Source of the DNA: Rhodoferax sp.
GTDB lineage: Bacteria > Pseudomonadota > Gammaproteobacteria > Burkholderiales > Burkholderiaceae_C
Assembly (NCBI GenBank): GCA_030833685.1
Contig: JAURGS010000124.1
Location: 1 to 7,310, forward strand
DNA length: 7,310 nt
Reading direction: 5' to 3'
The notes beneath the pieces were generated by a model. The model did not search any database. It was not told where the DNA came from and worked only from the letters and a program-made list of their open reading frames with translations. The position numbers and the translations under genes were made by a program. This document shows, piece by piece, positions 1 through 4,835 of the stretch. Position 1 is the stretch's first letter, and every line of letters begins with the position of its first letter.

Positions 1-611
1 GTGGCATAACAAATATCCTGCTGCTTGGGGCTGCGAACATTGGGAAAACGCGCTTTGACGGCAGCGCTGATTTCTGCGGCGTCGTCCACACTCAGGGTGG
101 TCTGCGTCACCACGGCCAACTTTTCGGTTTGGCTGGGCGCAACCCGCTGCACATCAAGCACGTCCTCCACCAGGTGAATGCCGCTGTCGAGCTGACCCAT
201 CGTGCCCTCAACCTCGGGGTGGCCTTTGTGCCCGATCATGATAAATTCATAACCCTCGCGCGCGAGCTTGGCCACCTCGACATGCACCTTGCTGACCAGA
301 GGGCAGGTGGCATCAAAAATATGAAAACCGCGCGCGCGCGCCTCTTGCTCGACGGCGCGACTGACACCGTGCGCGGAAAAAACCAGCGTTGCGCCTGGAG
401 GTACCTCATCGAGCGCCTCGATGAAGATGGCACCCTTGTTCTTCAAGTCGTTAACCACATAGGTGTTATGAACAATCTCGTGACGAACATAAATGGGTGC
501 GCCAAATTTGGCCAAAGCACGCTCAACAATGTCGATAGCGCGGTCCACCCCAGCGCAAAAACCGCGCGGCTCGGCGAGCAAGATTTCTTTGGTTGGTTGC
601 GTCACGTTCAC
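1..611 (-). CDS. ispH: 4-hydroxy-3-methylbut-2-enyl diphosphate reductase IspH (LytB), N-terminal two thirds
   Basis: This cytoplasmic iron-sulfur enzyme catalyses the last step of the non-mevalonate (MEP) isoprenoid pathway, reducing HMBPP to IPP and DMAPP. About 203 residues are visible, against roughly 310-320 for the family; the C-terminus lies beyond the left edge. All three cysteines that bind the 4Fe-4S cluster can be seen: C19 in GFCAGVDRA, C103 in DATCP and C201 in DICYA at the very edge. Substrate-pocket signatures HEIVHN (H44), SAHGVS (H81) and GHKGHPEVEGT are also present. The start chosen is the GTG at 611-609, which overlaps the fkpB stop as GTGA; a second in-frame GTG at 605-603 is an equally simple alternative. 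It forms an operon with fkpB, as in Escherichia coli, where fkpB directly precedes ispH. The identification is secure; the exact start is not. Confidence 0.97.
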   Translation of the reverse strand, partial: MNVTQPTKEILLAEPRGFCAGVDRAIDIVERALAKFGAPIYVRHEIVHNTYVVNDLKNKGAIFIEALDEVPPGATLVFSAHGVSRAVEQEARARGFHIFDATCPLVSKVHVEVAKLAREGYEFIMIGHKGHPEVEGTMGQLDSGIHLVEDVLDVQRVAPSQTEKLAVVTQTTLSVDDAAEISAAVKARFPNVRSPKQQDICYA

Positions 612-1072
612 AAGACCCCGATCAGTTGCACCTCAAAGCGCACCGGCACACCCGCCAAGGGATGGTTGAAATCCATCTGCACGGCGTCGCCCCGCTCGTC
701 CTGACGAAAAGCCCGGATCACGCCAGCAAACTTGCCACTGCCGTCCGGCGTTGGGAAATGCAGCACATCGCCAACGGCATAGCGCTCGCCAGCCTCACCC
801 ATGTCCTGCAGCTCTTTGCGCGCCATCCACTGCACCATATCTGCGCTGCGCTCACCAAAGGCCTGGCCAGACTGCAGCTCAAAGGTCTGTTGAGCGCCCT
901 CAGCCAGCCCGAGCAAACATGCTTCCAGAGCAGGCGAAAGTTCACCAGCGCCCACGGTCAGGGTGGCGGGCGAGCCCTCAAACGTGCTGACCACAACCCC
1001 TGAGGGACCACTCAGGCGGTAATGCAAGGTCAAAAAAGAGCCCGGTGAAACCGTAGCGGCAGTGGATGACAT
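608..1072 (-). CDS. fkpB: FKBP-type peptidyl-prolyl cis-trans isomerase, FkpB/SlpA family
   Basis: A 154-residue cytoplasmic prolyl isomerase and chaperone of the SlyD/SlpA group; E. coli FkpB is about 149 residues. The FKBP fold begins near residue 12 (FLTLHYRL). LLGLAEGAQQTFEL (53-66) and AFGERS (71-76) match the family. The inserted flap domain spans roughly residues 77-130 (MVQWMARKELQDMGEAGE), followed by the hallmark DFNHPLAG at 134-141 that returns to the FKBP core. Several aromatic active-site positions of canonical FKBPs are not obvious, as is usual for SlpA-type members. The start at 1072 is supported by an AAGGA ribosome binding site 5 bases upstream (1078-1082). A longer TTG start at 1108 would add 12 low-complexity residues and lies very close to the predicted transcription start, so I reject it. 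The stop overlaps the ispH start. The physiological client is unknown. Confidence 0.95.
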   Translation of the reverse strand: MSSTAATVSPGSFLTLHYRLSGPSGVVVSTFEGSPATLTVGAGELSPALEACLLGLAEGAQQTFELQSGQAFGERSADMVQWMARKELQDMGEAGERYAVGDVLHFPTPDGSGKFAGVIRAFRQDERGDAVQMDFNHPLAGVPVRFEVQLIGVL

Positions 1073-1077
1073 GGGAA

Positions 1078-1082
1078 TCCTT
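1078..1082 (-). promoter_or_regulatory. Ribosome binding site of fkpB
   Basis: AAGGA on the minus strand, 5 bases before the ATG at 1072-1070. It decides the fkpB start in favour of this ATG over the upstream TTG. Confidence 0.7.
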
Positions 1083-1090
1083 GTCGGCTG

Positions 1091-1120
1091 TTGAGCCTGC
1101 GCGCGCAAGGCGCCTAAACT
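1091..1120 (+). promoter_or_regulatory. Candidate sigma-70 promoter for radC-smr
   Basis: TTGAGC (1091-1096) and TAAACT (1115-1120) are separated by 18 bases. Each hexamer matches 4 of 6 consensus positions. Transcription would start near 1127, leaving a leader of about 17 bases before the radC ATG. The spacer contains a 10-base palindrome. This is read from the sequence by eye only, and the weak hexamers make it tentative. Confidence 0.35.
1098..1107. repeat. 10-base palindrome TGCGCGCGCA in the divergent promoter region
   Basis: A perfect inverted repeat in the fkpB-radC gap. It lies inside the spacer of the candidate radC promoter and just downstream of the predicted fkpB transcription start, so a protein bound there could affect both units. 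It is also a GC-alternating run that could arise by chance in GC-rich DNA, so an operator role is only a suggestion. Confidence 0.4.
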
Positions 1121-1126
1121 GGTGTC

Positions 1127-1154
1127 ATTGTAAAAGCCAGGCCATGTTGCTCAA
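1127..1154 (-). promoter_or_regulatory. Candidate sigma-70 promoter for fkpB-ispH
   Basis: On the minus strand, TTGAGC (1154-1149) and TACAAT (1132-1127) are separated by 16 bases. The -10 matches 5 of 6 consensus positions. Transcription would start near 1120, about 48 bases before the fkpB ATG. The -35 hexamer lies inside the first codons of radC, so the two divergent promoters overlap physically. Confidence 0.5.
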
Positions 1155-1845
1155 AGATCTACCACCCAACTCACGCCCGCGTGAGAAGTTGCTTGCCAGA
1201 GGCACTGCTACCTTAAGCGATGCTGAGCTCTTGGCGCTTGTGCTGCGCACGGGCACGCAGGGTAAGAGCGTGCTGCAACTCGCCCATGAGTTGCTACAAC
1301 CTGCGCGCACTGGGGCGCACACCCCTGGTTTTGATGGCATTGCCGGGCTTTTGCACGCCAGCGAGGCCGAACTTCAGCGCATCAAGGGGCTAGGGCCAGC
1401 CAAACGCGCAGAGTTGCTGGCCGTGCTTGAACTGGCACGGCGCGCCGCCAGCCAGGAGTTGCGAACCAGGACTACTCTGGATAACCCGTCAACACTCAAA
1501 CACTATGTTCAGCTGCAACTCGGCGCACGCGCTCACGAGGTGTTTTGCGTCCTGTTTCTGGATACCCAGCACCGACTGATCGTCATGGAAGAGCTATTTC
1601 GCGGAACACTCGGTCAGGCCAGCGTTTACCCCCGTGAGGTGGTCGTGCGTGCGCTGGCGCATCACGCCGCAGCAGTGGTGCTTGCCCACAACCACCCCAG
1701 CGGCTCGGTTAAGCCAAGCCCTGCTGACGCGGCCCTCACCCGATCGCTTGCGGCTGCATTGGCCCTGGTGGATGTGCGGGTGCTGGACCATGTCATTGTT
1801 GGACCAGGAGCCGCCTTTTCCATGGCGGAGCAGGGACTACTGTGA
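1144..1845 (+). CDS. radC: RadC family JAB1/MPN metalloprotein
   Basis: A 233-residue member of the RadC (UPF0758) family. The old link to DNA repair is not well supported experimentally, and the molecular role remains unclear. The N-terminal half has the conserved opening LLKDLPPNSRPREKLLARG, then LSDAELLALVLRTG and a helix-hairpin-helix-like segment (IKGLGPAKRAELLA). The C-terminal half is a JAB1/MPN domain with a complete zinc signature: E149/E150 ahead of LFRGT, H182 and H184 in HNHPSG, S192 and D195, matching H-x-H-x7-S-x2-D. The ATG at 1144 is chosen because family members begin this way; a longer in-frame ATG at 1066 would run across the divergent promoter region into fkpB. The ribosome binding site is weak. 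The stop overlaps the Smr gene start. Confidence 0.95.
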   Translation: MLLKDLPPNSRPREKLLARGTATLSDAELLALVLRTGTQGKSVLQLAHELLQPARTGAHTPGFDGIAGLLHASEAELQRIKGLGPAKRAELLAVLELARRAASQELRTRTTLDNPSTLKHYVQLQLGARAHEVFCVLFLDTQHRLIVMEELFRGTLGQASVYPREVVVRALAHHAAAVVLAHNHPSGSVKPSPADAALTRSLAAALALVDVRVLDHVIVGPGAAFSMAEQGLL

Positions 1846-2492
1846 GCCAGCGCGAGATCAAGGTCAAAGGCCTGGGCGAGCTTCGGGTGGTCAAAAAAAC
1901 CATTCAGGAGCGCGCCGAAATTGCCCAGCAACAGGCGCTGGCAAAAGCCAAAGCGGCTAAACAGGCGGCTGCTGAGCGAGAGATGTTTAGCCGCGCTGTC
2001 GGGCCAGTCAAGCCGCTGCCCGACAAACAAACCCTGACACCTTCACCGCAACGGCGGGCGCCCACTGCCTTGCAACGCCAGTTGGACGAGCAAGTGGTGA
2101 TGCAGGAGGCCATCAGTGATGAGTTCGATGTCAGCACACTGCTCGATACGGATGAACACCTGAGCTACCGCAGGCCCGGTATTGGCACAGATGTGCCCCG
2201 ACGGCTGCGACGCGGTGACTGGAGCATTCAGCGCCAACTCGACTTGCATGGCCTCAGGCAGGACCAGGCACGAGAAGTTCTGGGCCAGTTCATCCGAGAA
2301 GCGCACAAACAAGGCATTCGCTGTGTGCGCATCATCCACGGCAAAGGTCTGGGCTCGCCCGGCAAGACGCCCGTGCTCAAAAGCCGTGTGCACAGTTGGC
2401 TGGTGCAGAAAAACGAAGTCCTGGCCTTTGTGCAGGCCAAGCCTGCCGATGGCGGGGCCGGAGCGCTGGTGGTGTTAATCAGCGGTCAATGA
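1842..2492 (+). CDS. Smr-domain protein (MutS2/SmrB-like putative endonuclease)
   Basis: A 216-residue protein. The first half is charged and Ala/Gln/Lys-rich, probably helical or coiled coil around residues 15-50. The second half is an Smr domain with the two diagnostic motifs: LDLHGL (D134, H136, G137) and HGKG (166-169). Smr domains are nicking or RNA-cleaving nucleases; the E. coli SmrB protein cuts mRNA at collided ribosomes, and a similar role is plausible here but not shown. It begins with GTG at 1842-1844 inside the radC stop region (GTGA), with no need for its own ribosome binding site if coupled. It appears co-transcribed with radC. Confidence 0.92.
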   Translation: MSQREIKVKGLGELRVVKKTIQERAEIAQQQALAKAKAAKQAAAEREMFSRAVGPVKPLPDKQTLTPSPQRRAPTALQRQLDEQVVMQEAISDEFDVSTLLDTDEHLSYRRPGIGTDVPRRLRRGDWSIQRQLDLHGLRQDQAREVLGQFIREAHKQGIRCVRIIHGKGLGSPGKTPVLKSRVHSWLVQKNEVLAFVQAKPADGGAGALVVLISGQ

Positions 2493-2715
2493 TCATTCAG
2501 AAGTGCGTCAGACAGTAGGCGCATCCGAGAGGTATCTCCCAGGTGCTCGCGACAAGTCGAAATAAGTTGGCCTGATCAAATGTCAACGCGCTAAATTTGA
2601 CCTACGTTTTTTGAGCCGCGTAAACCCTGCGCCAAGCTCTGGTGCGACCTGCAACATCACATCCAGCAAAGATTGGCGAAAACCAAGGCCAAGGCCCAAA
2701 ACTAGACAGCAATGC
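2493..2715. other. Intergenic stretch between convergent units, no convincing gene
   Basis: This gap lies between the stop of the Smr gene and the stop of the prepilin gene, which converge on it. It holds a weak candidate terminator near 2576-2612 and a short palindrome (AATGATCATT, 2488-2497) at the Smr stop. A minus-strand frame runs open through 2583-2873, overlapping the prepilin 3' end in another frame. Its translation resembles nothing I recognise, so I do not call it a gene. I see no tRNA, insertion-sequence ends or clear strong terminator. Confidence 0.6.
2576..2612 (+). terminator. Weak candidate terminator after the radC-smr unit
   Basis: TCAAAT (2576-2581) pairs with ATTTGA (2595-2600) around a 13-base loop, followed 6 bases later by six T residues (2607-2612). 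The stem is short and AT-rich and the loop is large, so efficiency would be low. It sits about 85 bases past the Smr stop on the expected strand. Confidence 0.25.
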
Positions 2716-4371
2716 TCATTGATTGCGCGAATTGAACAACGCTTGCGAAACAGGTAAGCGTTGCCCTTGACGGCACTGCCGCCAATGTCCGTAGTTTGTT
2801 TGAGCCGCACAAGGATCACGGACTGCATCTGCCAAACACCGGGTAACGTTGTTCGGATCCGGATGCTGTCCACCCGGACATTGTGCCGGCGGCGGTACGC
2901 AGCGCGTCACATCTGCCGGATCATTTCGTTGCCCTGGCTGGCATTTAGCCGGCGGCGGCACACAGCGCGTCACATCTGCCGGATCATTACGCTGCCCAGG
3001 TTCACACACCGCTCTGCTCGGCACACACTTGGTCACATCCAGCGGGTTATTGTGCTGCCCTGGTGCACATACCGCCTTGTCAGGCACACAGCGCGTGACG
3101 TTGCCCGGATCATTATGCTGCCCCGGCTCACAGGCCGCTGGCTTGGGTAGCGTCGCGCTCGAGCCGGATGGGGGAGAAGTTGAGCCACTTGCCACCCCCT
3201 GGACAAGCCCTCCTGCAGGCAGGACAGGCTTCAGCGTTTTGATCGTGTTATCCGGTGCCAGGCAAAGAATCGTACCTCGTCCAGGGGCAGTGGTATACCA
3301 AATCAGGCGTGAAGGGCTTAGACACACCCCCTCAGGTCTCGGGTGGCAAAGCCCATCGTTGGCGTACTGGATCTCACTGGCTGGACAGTTCAGTTTCTGC
3401 ACACAAGAAAGCGCACCGGTGTGGGAATCAACCCGGGTAATTTGGGTAGCAGAATCACACGTCCTGCTCGATCGTGGCTTATCAGGCCCTTTTTCTGGGG
3501 ATGGCAAAGCGATTTGCAGCAGCTCCGTGGGCTGGCCAGGCCTTGCACAAATGATCAACGTATCCGGTCCGTTGGCATACCAATAGAGCCGGCCCGGCGG
3601 GTTACAGGGCTGACTCGGTTTGGGATGACACTGTTTGTCAGTGGGATAAATCATTTGATCGGCTGGGCACGTTTGAGGCGCTGGCGCCTTGGGGCCAGGC
3701 ACCGACGGGCCCGTGGCAGTTGCCTGAACGAGATTGGCAGATGGCGCAGGTACCAAGCCACCAACCGTGGGCGTGGAGCCTGCGCCCTGACCAGTCAGGA
3801 CAGGCCCACTCAACGATGCCACCAGGCCGCTACTAGCCGGTGCGCAAGCAACGGTGGAGGTGGGTATCGCTAGCGGCTTTTGGCGAACCACACAAAGGGC
3901 TTTGTCAGCGTCAAGCAAGCGAAGCGAAAAACTAACCACAGATGGGGTCACCACTGCACCAGGTTGAACCACGCCGTTAGGCAATAAATTGCCGTGTGCG
4001 GCGTTTGCAACCTTCACGCCCGCAACACCCTGACTTTGGACGTTGGCGCACACATTCATCACAGGTCTAAAACCCAGAGGGTCACCAGCGATCGGCTCAA
4101 ACTGGTAGCTCAACGCGGCATAAGGACTGCTCAGCGCCTGGCCACCGTATTGCGCAAGCAAATCGGCGCATTCCACCTCCACCCCACCTGAGAGGGCTAC
4201 AGCGGTCTTGGTTTTGAGCGCGTCGTACTGAACTTCGATCTCTGTGGCCCGCGCACGATCCATATAAAGCGTGTAAGCGCCCATAGCCAGTGCCGCCAAA
4301 ATACCAATGACCGCCACCGTGGTCATCAGCTCAATCAAGGTAAAGCCACGCGTTCGTCGCAAGGAAATCAT
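2716..4371 (-). CDS. Type IV prepilin-like protein with cysteine-rich repeat region
   Basis: A 551-residue protein, far longer than common type IV pilins (about 150-200). It starts with a basic 9-residue leader ending in R-R-T-R-G, then F10-T-L-I-E14-L and a hydrophobic helix to about residue 32. This is a class III signal: a prepilin peptidase should cut after G9, and Glu5 of the mature protein is present. Residues 33-165 look like a pilin globular part. A Pro/Ser/Gly linker follows. Then come two related modules (235-290 and 329-385) and five tandem 21-residue repeats (414-518), all cysteine-rich and probably disulfide-bonded in the periplasm. The start is the ATG at 4371-4369 with a GGGAG site 7 bases upstream; a TTG one codon earlier is less likely. 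It overlaps the previous gene by one base (TGATG). Last visible gene of the operon; it may be a major, minor or tip subunit, or an adhesin. Confidence 0.85.
   Translation of the reverse strand: MISLRRTRGFTLIELMTTVAVIGILAALAMGAYTLYMDRARATEIEVQYDALKTKTAVALSGGVEVECADLLAQYGGQALSSPYAALSYQFEPIAGDPLGFRPVMNVCANVQSQGVAGVKVANAAHGNLLPNGVVQPGAVVTPSVVSFSLRLLDADKALCVVRQKPLAIPTSTVACAPASSGLVASLSGPVLTGQGAGSTPTVGGLVPAPSANLVQATATGPSVPGPKAPAPQTCPADQMIYPTDKQCHPKPSQPCNPPGRLYWYANGPDTLIICARPGQPTELLQIALPSPEKGPDKPRSSRTCDSATQITRVDSHTGALSCVQKLNCPASEIQYANDGLCHPRPEGVCLSPSRLIWYTTAPGRGTILCLAPDNTIKTLKPVLPAGGLVQGVASGSTSPPSGSSATLPKPAACEPGQHNDPGNVTRCVPDKAVCAPGQHNNPLDVTKCVPSRAVCEPGQRNDPADVTRCVPPPAKCQPGQRNDPADVTRCVPPPAQCPGGQHPDPNNVTRCLADAVRDPCAAQTNYGHWRQCRQGQRLPVSQALFNSRNQ
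2818..3132 (-). repeat. Five tandem 63-base repeats encoding 21-residue cysteine motifs
   Basis: Residues 414-518 of the prepilin form five 21-residue units of the pattern C-x-P-G-Q-x-N-D-P-x-D-V-T-R-C-V-P-x-x-A-x, with two cysteines each, 14 positions apart. Units 3 and 4 differ in only two residues, and their DNA is nearly identical over about 40 bases at a 63-base offset (2885 and 2948). The fifth unit is the most diverged and ends in C-L-A-D. In-frame length (63 = 3 x 21) means gain or loss of a unit keeps the frame. Confidence 0.9.
3217..3387 (-). repeat. Second copy of a cysteine-rich module in the prepilin
   Basis: Residues 329-385. It shares with the copy at 3502-3669 the pattern C-P-A-x4-Y-x2-D-x2-C-H-P-x-P, then C-x2-(P/S)-x-R-L-x-W-Y, a cysteine after a hydrophobic strand, and L-P at the end. 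DNA identity is low, so the duplication is old. Confidence 0.75.
3502..3669 (-). repeat. First copy of a cysteine-rich module in the prepilin
   Basis: Residues 235-290, beginning C-P-A-D-Q and containing Q-C-H-P-K-P and R-L-Y-W-Y. It pairs with the copy at 3217-3387. Its opening C-P-x-x-Q...C-x-P also resembles the 21-residue tandem repeats further on, suggesting that all belong to one repeat family. Confidence 0.75.
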
Positions 4372-4805
4372 CAATTCACTCCCAATTCGGTGATCTTGGA
4401 TCCATCTTTCTGCAAGGTCACTTTCACACCCATCATGTTGACAACTATTTGGTACTGACCACTGTCCGCTTGATACTGCACAACAGAGGCCAAGGCAGCA
4501 TTGGGCATGACTGCGGGCAGACTGCCGGTCTGTTGCCGCGCCGATTCAATCTCAGCACGGGCCTGGTCAACCACCAAAGACAGGTCTCGCGCCACGTCTG
4601 CCTGTGAGGGAGCGGCGAAACGCTGCCATAAGGTGTTGCCACTGTAGGCCAACCCAGCCAAGGCCAGCGCCATCAAAATCACCGACCGGTTACCGCTTTG
4701 GGAACGGCGCGCCGGCCGAGCACTGACTGCCTGATGCTCAATCGCCGTTTCGGCGCCGGCAATCAAAGCTGACAGGTCATCCTTGGAAGCTTGAGGCTTG
4801 GTCAT
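4371..4805 (-). CDS. Small single-pass membrane protein, pilin-like, function unknown
   Basis: A 144-residue protein I cannot assign to a named family. A polar, basic N-terminal segment of about 40 residues (cytoplasmic by the positive-inside rule, ending in R-P-A-R-R...N-R) is followed by one membrane helix near residues 42-58 (VILMALALAGLAYSG). A charged helical stretch follows (residues 65-95), then short beta-rich sequence (QYQIVVNMMGVKVTLQKDG) to the C-terminus. The order of membrane helix, amphipathic helix and small beta part resembles a pilin or pseudopilin, but there is no G-F-T-L-I-E cleavage site, so it should stay anchored in the inner membrane. It lies 30 bases after the ATPase stop and overlaps the prepilin start by one base. 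An assembly-platform or priming role is a reasonable inference only. Confidence 0.8.
   Translation of the reverse strand: MTKPQASKDDLSALIAGAETAIEHQAVSARPARRSQSGNRSVILMALALAGLAYSGNTLWQRFAAPSQADVARDLSLVVDQARAEIESARQQTGSLPAVMPNAALASVVQYQADSGQYQIVVNMMGVKVTLQKDGSKITELGVN
4379..4383 (-). promoter_or_regulatory. Ribosome binding site of the prepilin gene
   Basis: GGGAG on the minus strand lies inside the end of the upstream gene, 7 bases before the ATG at 4371. The spacing favours that ATG over the TTG directly before it. Confidence 0.6.
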
Positions 4806-4835
4806 CTATCACCCATGCTATGCGTTGGGCAGCGA

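Noticed and set aside
129..704. Long plus-strand open frame opposite ispH
   Set aside because: The minus strand encodes a clear IspH with all cluster cysteines. This frame crosses the ispH-fkpB junction and has no family resemblance.
593..1003. Plus-strand open frame opposite fkpB
   Set aside because: It is antisense to a well-supported FkpB coding region and shows no recognisable protein.
1066..1143. N-terminal extension of RadC from an upstream ATG
   Set aside because: The added 26 residues do not resemble RadC, and the extension runs across the divergent promoter region into fkpB.
2818..3132. CRISPR-like array
   Set aside because: The repeats are contiguous 63-base coding units without unique spacers, and they stay in frame inside a protein gene.
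2849..3586. 245-codon plus-strand open frame with Cys/Gly/Thr repeats opposite the prepilin
   Set aside because: Its repetitive look is the mirror of the 63-base repeats on the minus strand. The minus-strand frame has a prepilin signal, a ribosome binding site and an operon context, and this one has none.
2716..4371. Shufflon-type variable pilV locus
   Set aside because: No inverted 19-base-type recombination sites or neighbouring recombinase are visible. The repeats are direct and coding, so tandem copy-number change fits better than inversion.
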